A stretch of 64,000 nt of DNA from Gammaproteobacteria bacterium (GTDB taxonomy: Bacteria > Pseudomonadota > Gammaproteobacteria > Pseudomonadales > Pseudohongiellaceae), in NCBI GenBank assembly GCA_041395725.1, contig JAWKZW010000001.1:3038001-3102000 (forward strand), read 5' to 3'. Made by a program: the position numbers and the translations under genes. Of this stretch, positions 8,174 to 17,621 are shown piece after piece. Every line of letters begins with the position of its first letter. Within the stretch, counting starts at the first letter, position 1. The notes beneath the pieces were generated by a model that made no database searches, was not told the DNA's origin, and saw only the letters and a program-made list of their open reading frames with translations.

Positions 8174-9730
8174 CTAGTTGTAAATCCGCAAGTGAGTTCT
8201 GGCTTCCCCAACCCCCAACAGATCATTGCTCTTCCAGACGCCCAGAAGCTGGCGATAGTAAACGCTGGCCTGCTGGTGCTGCCCTGCAGTGGCATAGCTC
8301 CTGGCCAGCCCGAGTATTGACCAGGGGCGAAAAGGTGCCAGCGTCAGCGCTTCATGGAATGCATCGATCGCCTCGCGTTCCAGGCCAGCCTGGAGCAGCA
8401 GTTCTGCTTTCAGTTCCGGGGCGGGCTTGATCGGGTCTGGCAGCGTGCTGTCGGCAACATTGGCTATCGTGAGCTGGACAGCTTCCTCGATGGTTTTTTT
8501 GCCAGCCTCGATACGATTGGTGGCAAAGAGAATACTGGCTTCCAGCTCCAAGTGGGCGATGCGAAGGGCCAATTCACTGTGATTTTTATCAGCGCGGTCC
8601 TTCAGCATAAGACTGGCATTTCTGGCCACTACGAGATCTCGCATGTTGATAGCGCTCAAGCCTGATGCGAGCAGTTCATCAGCGGACATGTCCGGCGAGA
8701 TCGGCCGGAATTTCCAGTCTTTACTTTCAACAGTCAACCGAGCACGTAAGCGTGTCAGCAGGCTGGAAATCTGCTCGTTGCCAGGGTTCTGGAGCAAGGT
8801 GTCCTCAGCCCGTTCGATCCACATTGCGGCTGCTTCATAATCAGCCAGCTGCAGGTCGCCGTATTGACCGAAATCCAATGCGCGAGACTGGTCGAACGGG
8901 TCGTCACCTGGACGCCAGAGCGCCCGTGCAGTGTAAAACGCTGTCTCGTTAAGGTCTGCCACATCATACCAGCGCCCAAGATGAAGGTAGATAGTGGATG
9001 GCATGTGGCGTGCGTGGGACACAACCGGCGCAATTTCCGCATAACGGTCGGCGGCGGCAAGGGCCAGGGTGGCATTGCGCGGATCGTTATAGCTGTGTAT
9101 CAGGTAATGCGCCGCGCCGGGGTGACGATCGTTTTGCGCCAGCAGGCGGCTGGCAAGCCTGCCCGCTCGTTGTCGTAACTCCTGTCGCGGTTGGGGTTCG
9201 CTGAAAGCCGCCTCGCCCAGAAGCGCGAGTATGTAAAATGCCTGGACTTCTTCGTGCGTCGGGTAAGTTTTGGATAGATTTTCCAGGGCTAGACGGTAAT
9301 CCTGACGCCATTGTGGTGAATTGTCCCGATTGAAGACAGGTATCTCCGCAGCGGCCAATAAATTTCTTTCCAGCGATGATCTCGCTTTGGACAGGCGTTG
9401 CTCCCGGGTGGGGCCAAGTTTTTCCAGTACCCGGGCGGGATCCGCTGTGTTTGTCACCGGGTAAAAAGGGTGATTGTAGGTCATGGACTCGCCCCAGTAG
9501 GCAAGGGCGAAGACCGGGTCAAGCTCCTGGGCGCGCCGGAACTCGGCTCTCGCCTGCTTCCAGCCAAAGCTGTGCAGGTAGGCTATTCCGGTAAGGAAAT
9601 GTTCCTGGGCGGCATCGCTGCCGGTGGTAGGGAAATGAATTCTGCCCAGTTCTCCGAGGTCGGCTGCGTAGCTTGTGTGGCACACCAGCAAGGCCAGCCA
9701 CGAAAGAAGCAGGGGTCGTAAAGCCGCCAT
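8174..9730 (-). CDS. Exported tetratricopeptide-repeat protein
   Basis: The ATG at 9730 (518 residues) is preferred to the GTG at 9739 because AAAGGG sits about 10 bases upstream of the ATG and is too close to the GTG. Residues 1-22 form a signal peptide (AALRPLLLSWLALLVCHTSYA). TPR-like helix pairs follow, clearest at the N-terminus (LHSFGWKQARAEFRRAQELD then PVFALAYWGES) and near the C-terminus (EAIDAFHEALTLAPFRP, WSILGLARSYATAGQHQQA). The N-terminal block with HPFYPVTNTADPAR resembles a family of periplasmic TPR proteins of unknown function. It probably scaffolds protein contacts in the periplasm. It lies upstream of selB with a 42-base gap, but no functional link to selenocysteine is evident. 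Confidence 0.8.
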   Translation of the reverse strand: MAALRPLLLSWLALLVCHTSYAADLGELGRIHFPTTGSDAAQEHFLTGIAYLHSFGWKQARAEFRRAQELDPVFALAYWGESMTYNHPFYPVTNTADPARVLEKLGPTREQRLSKARSSLERNLLAAAEIPVFNRDNSPQWRQDYRLALENLSKTYPTHEEVQAFYILALLGEAAFSEPQPRQELRQRAGRLASRLLAQNDRHPGAAHYLIHSYNDPRNATLALAAADRYAEIAPVVSHARHMPSTIYLHLGRWYDVADLNETAFYTARALWRPGDDPFDQSRALDFGQYGDLQLADYEAAAMWIERAEDTLLQNPGNEQISSLLTRLRARLTVESKDWKFRPISPDMSADELLASGLSAINMRDLVVARNASLMLKDRADKNHSELALRIAHLELEASILFATNRIEAGKKTIEEAVQLTIANVADSTLPDPIKPAPELKAELLLQAGLEREAIDAFHEALTLAPFRPWSILGLARSYATAGQHQQASVYYRQLLGVWKSNDLLGVGEARTHLRIYN

Positions 9731-9820
9731 TCCGATCACACCCTTTCAGTCAGGATAAAAGCGGAATTCAACCACGAACCACGGCCGAGTGGAAGAAATG
9801 ACAAAACAGTTTCACGCCGT

Positions 9821-11602
9821 TTACGGGTTGACGGGCTTGCGACCGTATCGGAAGATCAGATACACCATAAACAGCCCGATCAGACCCGCGAGCAGAAAAC
9901 CGGCATTGAATGGGCCGCTGCCAAGATTGACAATGCCATAACCTATGGCGCCGGTGGTCAGGGCATAGTAGAAGAAAGGTAAAAGGGTTTTGCGAATCAC
10001 CGCCCCTTCTTTGCCAATCAGGCCAACCACGGCAGAGGCAGCTACGACGTTGTGCACACAGATGATATTGCCGGAAGCGCCTCCAACTGCCTGCAGCGCG
10101 ACAATCCAGGTGGGATCGACGGCAATTCTTTCCCCAACTCCGAACTGAAACAGAGAGAACATCATGTTGCTGACTGTGTTGCTGCCTGCGACGAAAGCAC
10201 CGAGCCCACCAATGAAGGTGGAGAAGAAGGGCCAGGCGTTTCCGGTGAGGGCTGCCACGCCTTCTGCCAGTTCCAGGGGCATCTGTTGAAAGCCTGCGGC
10301 CCCACCGCCGGTATTGATAAAAACCTGTACCATGGGGACAGTGAAGATCAACGCTGTGGAGGCTGGCAGCAGGGTGGCCCCGGAGTCGCGCCAGGCTCTG
10401 CGGTAGGCAGGGGCGCTCATCTTGTGCAGGTAATAAGTGGCCAGGGAAACTGCGATGAAGATTGCCGCCGGCGACCACAACGGCGGAAAAGAAGCGTTGA
10501 TACCACTGCCAAAAATGTCTTGCCAGCTGAGGGTGACAGCCTGGTGCTGGAGGAATCGTGCCAGGTCCAGCCAGGGCAGCCTTGTAATAACCAACAGCAG
10601 TGCCACGAGCAAATAGGGCGCCCAGGCACGCACCAGAGGCATCAGAGTCTCGGGTTCTATATCCTCTGCGTCCCGCTGCAGCCCGGTCCATTCCTCATCC
10701 CAGTTTTCCTTACTGTCGAAATCCCAGGCTGACTCCCGCTCGGGCACCAGGAAGCCTTTCCTGGCCGCGCTGATAACAATAGCCAGGCCAATCAGGCCGC
10801 CGAACATGGAGGGAAATTCGGGGCCCAGCAGGTTGGCGACAATGAGATACGGAATCGTCATGGAAAAGGCGGCAAAAATTGCGAAGCGCCAGATCTGTAA
10901 CCCTTCGGCGAATGAGCGGTTTTTGCCGAAGAAGCGAGTCATTACGGCAGCGACTATCAGGGGGATGAAAGTGCCTGCTATTGCGTGAATAAGTGCGACT
11001 TTCGCTGCAATAAACGACAGGAACTGTCGCCACTCTTCGAAGCCCAGGTCCATCGCATACTGTGCCATGTCGGGATCTGCCGATAATCCAGTGCTCACCC
11101 CCACCAGGATCGGAGTGCCCAAAGCTCCGAAAGAAACCGGTGTACTCTGGATAATCATGCCAGCCACCACGGCGGCCATGGCCGGAAAGCCGAGACCAAC
11201 CATTAGTGGTACAGCCACGGCGGCGGGCGTCCCGAATCCAGCCGAACCCTCGATAAACGAGCCAAACAGCCACGCGATGATAATCACCTGCACCCGACGG
11301 TCCGGTGTGATGTCTGAAAAGCCCTTGCGAATCGCGTAGATCGCACCGCTTTGTTTGAGAGTGTTCAGCAGCAGAATCGCGCCGAAGATAATGAATATCA
11401 GCGAACCGGCGACGATCAGGCCATTGATTGTTGCCGCCAGTACCTGGGCGAAGGAAACCTGCCATACCAGCAGGGCAAGAAGCGCAGCTACAATGTAAGC
11501 GATGGGCATTGCGCGGCTGGCTGGCCAACGGAGCAGAACCAGAAAGAAGGCGACTGAAATAATGGGCAAAAGAGACAGCAGGGCGAGCAGGCCAGTAGTC
11601 AT
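9821..11602 (-). CDS. lldP: L-lactate permease (LctP/LldP family)
   Basis: A 593-residue inner-membrane carrier with about 13-14 hydrophobic segments across its length. It has family blocks such as FGSFIEGSAGFGTPAAVA (near residue 115-132), TPVSFGALGTPILVG and FIGGLGAFVAGSNTVSNMM. LctP-family proteins import L-lactate, D-lactate or glycolate with protons. The gene stands alone; no lactate dehydrogenase or lldR regulator is next to it. It is transcribed away from lemA. Its start region has no Shine-Dalgarno sequence; the space is occupied by an AAnAAnAA motif, which suggests Hfq/Crc-type translational repression (separate entry). Substrate choice among hydroxy-acids is the main uncertainty. 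Confidence 0.9.
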   Translation of the reverse strand: MTTGLLALLSLLPIISVAFFLVLLRWPASRAMPIAYIVAALLALLVWQVSFAQVLAATINGLIVAGSLIFIIFGAILLLNTLKQSGAIYAIRKGFSDITPDRRVQVIIIAWLFGSFIEGSAGFGTPAAVAVPLMVGLGFPAMAAVVAGMIIQSTPVSFGALGTPILVGVSTGLSADPDMAQYAMDLGFEEWRQFLSFIAAKVALIHAIAGTFIPLIVAAVMTRFFGKNRSFAEGLQIWRFAIFAAFSMTIPYLIVANLLGPEFPSMFGGLIGLAIVISAARKGFLVPERESAWDFDSKENWDEEWTGLQRDAEDIEPETLMPLVRAWAPYLLVALLLVITRLPWLDLARFLQHQAVTLSWQDIFGSGINASFPPLWSPAAIFIAVSLATYYLHKMSAPAYRRAWRDSGATLLPASTALIFTVPMVQVFINTGGGAAGFQQMPLELAEGVAALTGNAWPFFSTFIGGLGAFVAGSNTVSNMMFSLFQFGVGERIAVDPTWIVALQAVGGASGNIICVHNVVAASAVVGLIGKEGAVIRKTLLPFFYYALTTGAIGYGIVNLGSGPFNAGFLLAGLIGLFMVYLIFRYGRKPVNP

Positions 11603-11605
11603 GGT

Positions 11606-11617
11606 CTTGTTCTTCTT
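11606..11617 (-). promoter_or_regulatory. AAnAAnAA (CA) motif at the lldP ribosome-binding position
   Basis: On the minus strand the leader reads AAGAAGAACAAG, followed by ACC and the ATG of the lactate permease. AAGAAGAA and the overlapping AAGAACAA both fit AAnAAnAA, the sequence bound by Hfq together with Crc in Pseudomonas. It covers positions about 4-15 before the start codon, where a Shine-Dalgarno would be. Regulation is inferred from the motif, its position and the CrcZ-like locus in this window. Confidence 0.5.
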
Positions 11618-11773
11618 AAGTTGTTTTTCAGCAGCTTAGCAGAATACTGAAACCCGTAAAACTGTAATTTTGCGACTCCCTCTGGATGTTGTGATTGAAT
11701 TCCCTGGGTTCCCTAGACAGAGTTTAGTTTCCGGGGTTTAATGGGTCGACTTAATCAGCAGGGAGAGTAATTC

Positions 11774-12370
11774 ATGGGAATAGCCGCGATAGTGATTCTG
11801 GCACTGCTCGCTGTATTGATACTCTATGTTATCGGAGTATTCAACAGGCTTGTCAGTCTTAAAAACCGTTACCAGAATGCTTTTGCTCAGATCGAAGTGC
11901 AACTCAAAAGGCGCTATGACCTCATTCCTAACCTGGTTGAAACGGCCAAGGCTTATCTAAGCCACGAGCGGGAAACCCTCGAGGCAGTCACCAGCGCCAG
12001 GAACGCCGCGATGGCAGGTTTGCAGGCAGCCGCTGCGAATCCGGGCAATGCGGCCGCGATGAGTGAGCTGGTGAGCAAGGAAGGCGCGCTGGCAGGTGCG
12101 CTCGGTCGATTGAGCGTGGTGATGGAAGCTTATCCGGATCTGAAGGCCAATCAGAACATGATGCAGCTCTCGGAGGAGTTGACCAGCACTGAAAACAAGG
12201 TGGCTTTTTCCCGACAGGCATTCAACGATCAGGTTATGGCGTACAACACGTTCAAGCAGAGTTTTCCTGCCCTGGTAGTGGCCGGCATGTTTGGTCACGG
12301 CCCGGATGCCGGCTTGCTGGAATTTGAAGACAGCGAAGCGATACAGGAAGCGCCTAAAGTCTCTTTCTGA
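11774..12370 (+). CDS. LemA family protein
   Basis: A 198-residue protein with one N-terminal transmembrane segment (residues about 3-22, IAAIVILALLAVLILYVIGV). The LemA helical domain follows: FNRLVSLKNRYQNAFAQIEV, then LKRRYDLIPNLVETAKAYLS and the long helix containing ETLEAVTSARNAA. The start has a good ribosome site (GGGAGAG) before the ATG. LemA proteins are membrane-anchored helical bundles of unsettled function, often encoded next to M48 peptidases or TPM proteins. Here the downstream gene is an M48 metalloprotease 126 bases away on the same strand, so the two likely act together at the cell envelope. The C-terminus is acidic. Confidence 0.93.
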   Translation: MGIAAIVILALLAVLILYVIGVFNRLVSLKNRYQNAFAQIEVQLKRRYDLIPNLVETAKAYLSHERETLEAVTSARNAAMAGLQAAAANPGNAAAMSELVSKEGALAGALGRLSVVMEAYPDLKANQNMMQLSEELTSTENKVAFSRQAFNDQVMAYNTFKQSFPALVVAGMFGHGPDAGLLEFEDSEAIQEAPKVSF

Positions 12371-12424
12371 CAACCGGGCATCTTTTCCTTTCGAAAGGCG
12401 ATGGTATTGCCATGGCAGGAGCGG

Positions 12425-12452
12425 TTTTGTCCGCCCGGTCGCAGGGTATACT
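12425..12452 (+). promoter_or_regulatory. Possible promoter before the M48 protease gene
   Basis: TTTTGT (12425-12430) and TATACT (12447-12452) are separated by 16 bases in the gap between lemA and the protease gene, 45 bases before the ATG. The -10 box is good and the -35 weak. It would let the protease be made apart from lemA. Confidence 0.35.
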
Positions 12453-12496
12453 GTTTTGCTGCCGGGTCGCGCAATTACCGGTAATTGATTGACAGC

Positions 12497-14431
12497 ATGA
12501 ATTTTTTCGAATCTCAGGATAGAGCTAAACGAAAGACCGGGCGACTCATTCTGCTGTTCGGGCTGGCTGTTGTATCTCTGATCGCGGTTACCAACCTGCT
12601 GGTCATAGCGCTGTTTCGGCTGATACCAGTCGACAGTGTATCGCTCAACAACGTGTCGATTACAAACCCGGCCTCTGGCTATGATTGGCGCTTTTTTGTA
12701 TTGGTCAGCTTCGCCGTATTGGCTGTCATCGTGCTTGGCAGCCTTTACAAATTGGCGGCATTGTCCGGCGGCGGGGCCAGAATTGCAGAAATGCTGAATG
12801 GGCGCTTGTTACTGCCCGATACCGTCAGTTTCAATGAGCGACAGCTACTTAATATAGTGGAAGAAATGGCGCTGGCATCAGGCACTCCCGTGCCTCCGGT
12901 GTATTTGCTGGACGAATCAGGTATCAATGCCTTCGCGGCCGGGTATTCTCCCGGTGATGCGGTTATCGGCATAACCCGAGGGGCTATCGAAACTCTCAAC
13001 CGGGATGAGCTGCAAGGGGTGATTGCTCATGAGTTCAGCCATATTCTGCATGGCGATATGCGTATCAACATCCGGTTGATCGCGGTTCTCCACGGTATCC
13101 TGGTGCTGAGTTTGATCGGATATCATCTGATGCGTGGTGGCACTTACAGCCGTCGATCCAAAGGTGGCAGTGGTGCTGTACTGCTCGGCTTAGGTTTGTT
13201 GGTTCTTGGCTACGTAGGGACGTTCTTTGGAAACTTGATCAAGGCGGCGGTCAGTCGACAGCGAGAGTACCTGGCAGATGCCTCGGCTGTACAGTTTACC
13301 AGAAATCCACATGGCATTGCCGGTGCTCTGATGCGCATCGCGATGCATCCTCAGCGTTCCTATCTGCGGAATGCCAGCAGCGTGGAAATCAGCCACGCAT
13401 TGTTTGAAGAGCGCGCTCTCAGCCCGTTGCGCTCTCTCTATGCGACACACCCGTCAATCGAGGCCCGAATTGGTGCTATTCTGCCTGACTGGGATGGCGT
13501 CTTCGATCTGGAGCGTGTAGCAGAAGAGGAAAAAGTTGATGCTCAAAATTCTGTCACCGACAACAGGGTTGGCCGGGAACCTGGTGTCGCCACACTTGCC
13601 AGTCTTGCGGGGCTGGCCCTGGCAGATTCCATAGTTGAACAGATTGGGCAGCCTGGGGTGCAGCAGTTGGCAGAAGCACGCCATCTGCTTAAGGTGATAC
13701 CGGATTCGTTGCTGGAAGCTGCTCACTCACCCTCATCAGCCAGGGCGCTCGTCTACATGATGCTGATCGACGGAGATCAGAAGATTCGTCAATCTCAGCT
13801 GGAATTCCTGGAGCGATCAGCCGATCTGGGCATTACCGCCGAGCTTCACGAATTGCTGCGAAACAACAAAGAAGTGCCGGCTTATTACCGTTTGCCTTTA
13901 TTGTCTATCAGCCTGCACAGCCTGCGCCAGTTGTCATTCAGGCAATACAATTTGTTTTCAACAAATCTTGCTGCGCTGATAAAGATTGATGACCGCGTCA
14001 GTTTGTTTGAGTGGGCATTGCTCAAAATTGTAACCAGCACGCTTGATCCGATTTTCAAGAAGCGTGGGCCGCGGCCCCTGGGACGGAAAGATATAAACGA
14101 TTGCCTGCCAGAGCTGGAATCCCTGTTGTCGCTGTTGGCTTACTCCGACCGCGAGAGTGAGGCGGAACCAGAACAGGCATTCGAAAGAGCTCGAGAGAGG
14201 CTTGGAAATGTTCAAATCAAGCTGCGAGCCCGGAAGGTGTTGAACTTCTCCGTGCTGGATGGAGCTCTCGACAAACTCACTGAGCTTAAGCCTTTGCAAA
14301 AACCGGCTCTGTTGAAAGCCTGTGTAGCCTGTATCATGGCCGATGAGAAAGCAGCAGCGATCGAGGTGGAATTGCTGCGCGCGATTGGTGTTTCTCTGGA
14401 TTGCCCGATACCACCCCTGAGTGTCAGGTAG
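12497..14431 (+). CDS. M48 family membrane metalloprotease with C-terminal helical domain
   Basis: The start chosen is the ATG at 12497 (644 residues; MNFFESQDRAKRKTGR matches the family N-terminus) and not the upstream TTG at 12485. Two membrane segments lie at about residues 14-37 and 58-80, and a second hydrophobic pair around 190-245. The zinc motif HEFSH begins at His178, with Glu257 in QREYLADASA as third ligand, as in HtpX. These proteases face the cytoplasm and degrade membrane proteins. The chain is about twice the length of HtpX: residues about 320-644 add a helical region whose end (CIMADEKAAAIEVELLRAIG) resembles TerB-like domains. It lies downstream of lemA, a pairing common in proteobacteria. 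Confidence 0.9.
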   Translation: MNFFESQDRAKRKTGRLILLFGLAVVSLIAVTNLLVIALFRLIPVDSVSLNNVSITNPASGYDWRFFVLVSFAVLAVIVLGSLYKLAALSGGGARIAEMLNGRLLLPDTVSFNERQLLNIVEEMALASGTPVPPVYLLDESGINAFAAGYSPGDAVIGITRGAIETLNRDELQGVIAHEFSHILHGDMRINIRLIAVLHGILVLSLIGYHLMRGGTYSRRSKGGSGAVLLGLGLLVLGYVGTFFGNLIKAAVSRQREYLADASAVQFTRNPHGIAGALMRIAMHPQRSYLRNASSVEISHALFEERALSPLRSLYATHPSIEARIGAILPDWDGVFDLERVAEEEKVDAQNSVTDNRVGREPGVATLASLAGLALADSIVEQIGQPGVQQLAEARHLLKVIPDSLLEAAHSPSSARALVYMMLIDGDQKIRQSQLEFLERSADLGITAELHELLRNNKEVPAYYRLPLLSISLHSLRQLSFRQYNLFSTNLAALIKIDDRVSLFEWALLKIVTSTLDPIFKKRGPRPLGRKDINDCLPELESLLSLLAYSDRESEAEPEQAFERARERLGNVQIKLRARKVLNFSVLDGALDKLTELKPLQKPALLKACVACIMADEKAAAIEVELLRAIGVSLDCPIPPLSVR

Positions 14432-14503
14432 TCTTTAACGCTCCGACCACCAGCCGGTTCGTCAAAGACTGCCTGTTTCAGGGTTGCATTTGCGTCTTAG
14501 GGG

Positions 14504-17251
14504 TTAGTTATTACGCAATGCTGCTTGTGCCGCAGCCAGTCTGGCGATTGGTACTCTTGGCGGGGAGCAACTGACGTAATCAAGTCCGAGTTTATGGCAG
14601 AAATCGATCGATGCTGGATCGCCAGCGTGTTCACCACAGATACCCAGCTTCAGATCCTTTTTCACCTGCCTGCCATTATTGGCCGCAAAATCCATTAGCT
14701 TGCCAACGCCGCTCTGATCGATGCTGGCAAACGGGTTCTGATTGTAAATCTCTTTTTTCTGATATTGGTCATAGAACAGACCCATGTCGTCGCGGCTCAG
14801 ACCAAGGGTGGTTTGCGTCAGATCGTTGGTGCCGAAGCTGAAAAAGTCAGCGATTTCGGCTATTTCGTTCGCTGTAATTGCGGCGCGAGGAACTTCGATC
14901 ATGGTGCCTACCTGATAGCTGATCCTTACGCCTCGCTTCTGCATGACTTCTTCGGCTACCCGATGCACGACATCAAGCTGATCCTGTAACTCAGCTTTGA
15001 ATCCCACCAGGGGAATCATGATTTCAGGAATAACCTTAATTGGCTTCTTGGCTTTAATAACCTGGGCGGCTGCTTCGAAAATTGCTCGCGACTGCATTTC
15101 CGTAATTTCCGGGTGCAGAATGCCCAGCCGGCAACCGCGACAACCCAGCATGGGGTTTTCTTCATGCAGTGCCTTGATGCGCTCGATTATGAATTCAAGA
15201 GGCACGCCGAGTTTTTCAGCCAGTTGTCTTCGCACTACATCGTCATGGGGGAGGAATTCATGCAGTGGCGGATCAAGTAACCGGATCGTTACCGGCCGGC
15301 CATGCATCGCTTTGAATAAACCCACAAAGTCTTTCTTTTGATATGGCAGGAGTTTTTTCAGTGCAGCACGACGCTCCACCTCGTCCACTGCGAGGATCAT
15401 CTGCCGCATGAGGTCGATCCGGTCCCCTTCGAAGAACATGTGCTCGGTTCGACAGAGGCCGATGCCTTCTGCTCCGAAAGCAACCGCCTGGCGGGCCATC
15501 GATGGTGTGTCAGCATTGGTGCGAATTTTCAATCGACGTTGTTTGTCAGACCATTTCATCACAGTCTGGAAAAGCTCGAACGTGTAGCTCTTTTCGGGCT
15601 TTAAGCTGCCTTCCAGCACACGTTTGACTTCCGAGTCAGCGCTCTCGATCATGCCCTTGTAAATGGCGCCGGTCGTGCCGTCGATGGAGATGTAATCACC
15701 TTCATTAAGAACTACTTTGCCTGCGGTAAGGGTTTTACGCTCATAATTGATCACAATATCCCCGGCGCCGCACACGCATACCTTGCCAAGCTGGCGGGCA
15801 ACCAGGGCGGCATGGGAGGACACGCCGCCTCTTGATGTCAATATTCCCTGTGAGTGCAGCATACCCTTGAGGTCGTCTGGTGAGGTTTCTGTTCGACACA
15901 AGACTACTTTGTTGCCTCGCTTGATCTCCTGTTCTGCGGCGGCAGCGGTAAACGCGATGCGTCCCGTCGCTGCGCCCGGGCCTGCTGGCAGTCCTCGGGC
16001 TATCAATGCAGCGGCTTTCAAGGCCTTGGTATCAAACACTGGCACCAGTAGTGAATCAATGGATTCGGCTGGAATCTTAAGTAACGCAGTCTGCTGGCTC
16101 ATCAGGCGTTCGCGCTGCATCTCTACAGCGATTCGGACTGCTGCCAGACCGGTGCGTTTGCCGTTTCTGGTTTGCAGGATGAATAATCGGCCTTCTTCGA
16201 TGGTGAACTCGAAATCCTGCATGTCCTTGAAGTGCCGTTCCAGCTTGTTGCGAACCTTCTCAAGATCCCGGTAGTTTTGTGGTAACTCTTTTTCCATGAA
16301 GGCGATAGCATGCGGCGTCCTGACGCCGGCCACGACATCTTCTCCCTGAGCATTGACCAGATACTCTCCATAGAAAGCCTTCTCACCGTTCGCGGGGTCA
16401 CGGGTAAAGGCGACTCCAGTGGCGCTGGTATTACCTAAGTTACCAAATACCATGGCCTGAACATTGACGGCAGTGCCCCATTCCGCGGGAATACCGTATT
16501 GTTGGCGGTAAAGGATTGCCCGGGAATTCTTCCAGGACTTAAACACCGCGCCTATTGCGCCCCAGAGCTGCTCCATCACATCCTGCGGGAAGGGCTTGCC
16601 CGTTTTCTTCTTGATCAGCGCCTTGTACTGTTTGACCAGCTCCTTCAGGTTTTCCGCGCTCAGAGTGCTGTCCGACTGCACCCCTAGGCTGGTTTTCATT
16701 TTGTCAAGCACTTTGTGGAAGGGGTCTTCTTCCTCTTCGGTCTCTGGTTGGATGCCCAGCACTACATCACCGTACATCTGTATGAACCTTCTGTAACAAT
16801 CCCAGGCAAACCGGCTATTGCCTGAGGCGGCCGCCAGTGCTTCAACAGTTTCGTCATTCAGTCCCAGGTTGAGAATGGTGTCCATCATACCGGGCATTGA
16901 ATCTCTGGCGCCGGACCTGACCGAGACAAGGAGTGGATTACCGCCGGCCCCAAACTTCTTGCCCAGTTGCTTCTCTACCTCTTTTATTGCTCCCTCTACG
17001 CTCTCGGTCAGGGAAGGTGGGTAGTGTTCCTTGTGAGCATAGAAGTAGTTGCAGACTTCCGTGCTGATGGTAAACCCTGGTGGAACCGGCAAACCGATAG
17101 AGGCCATTTCCGCCAGATTTGCACCCTTACCGCCCAGTAGTTCTCGCATGCTGGCGTTCCCTTCAGTTTTCTGACCGAACGCGTATACATACTTATTTTC
17201 TGCCTTTCGCGGCTTGGCTTTTGCGGCAGTTTTGCGAGTAGTCTTATTCAT
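14504..17251 (-). CDS. ppdK: Pyruvate, phosphate dikinase
   Basis: A 915-residue enzyme converting pyruvate, ATP and phosphate into phosphoenolpyruvate, AMP and pyrophosphate, reversibly. The N-terminal ATP-grasp part begins with LLGGKGANLAEM. The swivelling phosphohistidine domain has LTSRGGVSSHAALVARQLG with His480. The C-terminal PEP/pyruvate barrel has LGCRGCRLGI, FSFGTNDLTQTT and the acid-base cysteine in CGEHAGDP. The regulatory Thr of plant-type GGMTSHAA is Ser here. A Lys/Arg/Ala-rich leader of about 20 residues precedes the fold. The length is typical. The gene stands alone, convergent with the protease gene. The membrane pyrophosphatase encoded at 56.7 kb could pull this reaction toward PEP. 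Confidence 0.96.
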   Translation of the reverse strand: MNKTTRKTAAKAKPRKAENKYVYAFGQKTEGNASMRELLGGKGANLAEMASIGLPVPPGFTISTEVCNYFYAHKEHYPPSLTESVEGAIKEVEKQLGKKFGAGGNPLLVSVRSGARDSMPGMMDTILNLGLNDETVEALAAASGNSRFAWDCYRRFIQMYGDVVLGIQPETEEEEDPFHKVLDKMKTSLGVQSDSTLSAENLKELVKQYKALIKKKTGKPFPQDVMEQLWGAIGAVFKSWKNSRAILYRQQYGIPAEWGTAVNVQAMVFGNLGNTSATGVAFTRDPANGEKAFYGEYLVNAQGEDVVAGVRTPHAIAFMEKELPQNYRDLEKVRNKLERHFKDMQDFEFTIEEGRLFILQTRNGKRTGLAAVRIAVEMQRERLMSQQTALLKIPAESIDSLLVPVFDTKALKAAALIARGLPAGPGAATGRIAFTAAAAEQEIKRGNKVVLCRTETSPDDLKGMLHSQGILTSRGGVSSHAALVARQLGKVCVCGAGDIVINYERKTLTAGKVVLNEGDYISIDGTTGAIYKGMIESADSEVKRVLEGSLKPEKSYTFELFQTVMKWSDKQRRLKIRTNADTPSMARQAVAFGAEGIGLCRTEHMFFEGDRIDLMRQMILAVDEVERRAALKKLLPYQKKDFVGLFKAMHGRPVTIRLLDPPLHEFLPHDDVVRRQLAEKLGVPLEFIIERIKALHEENPMLGCRGCRLGILHPEITEMQSRAIFEAAAQVIKAKKPIKVIPEIMIPLVGFKAELQDQLDVVHRVAEEVMQKRGVRISYQVGTMIEVPRAAITANEIAEIADFFSFGTNDLTQTTLGLSRDDMGLFYDQYQKKEIYNQNPFASIDQSGVGKLMDFAANNGRQVKKDLKLGICGEHAGDPASIDFCHKLGLDYVSCSPPRVPIARLAAAQAALRNN

Positions 17252-17621
17252 GCGCGTAATTCGTCCCTATCTAACCAGTTTTCGTACGGCGATTCGCCCG
17301 GAAGCCGTATGTCGACGAAGTTGCAGCCATACCCCGTCGCCGGTGCTGCAACGCCAACTGAAGTCAACTAAATGACCTCGGATGGGGAACAGGAGGATAA
17401 AGCACCTGCCAAGCAAAATCCAGCTTTGAGAGGCATTGCCCCACGCAGCCCCATTCACCTGTTAGGGTAAGTCAGTTAGGTTTTCGCTCTCTCTATGCTA
17501 TTCGTGTCCTGATGCCACGAGCAGGAGCTTAGAGCGGGGATTATGGGGCTACAGGCTGTTTGGTTTTCCAAGCAGATAAGTGGATTCGAAACCTGATTGG
17601 GAGGGGAGAGATCACTCTAAA
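17252..17621. other. Non-coding stretch upstream of ppdK, boundary of the AT-rich island
   Basis: A 370-base gap. The ppdK side probably holds its promoter and leader. A 63-codon minus-strand ORF (17267-17458) has no recognisable family and is unlikely to be real. A TTCGAAA patch near 17586 looks like a T loop but has no pairing flanks. Base composition drops toward AT after about 17.6 kb. No direct repeats, integrase or inverted ends were recognised here. Confidence 0.45.

Noticed and set aside
10710..11528. 272-codon minus-strand ORF
   Set aside because: Out-of-frame shadow of the lactate permease on the same strand.
17560..17610. tRNA-like T loop (TTCGAAA)
   Set aside because: Flanking bases do not pair and no acceptor or anticodon arm is found; chance match.
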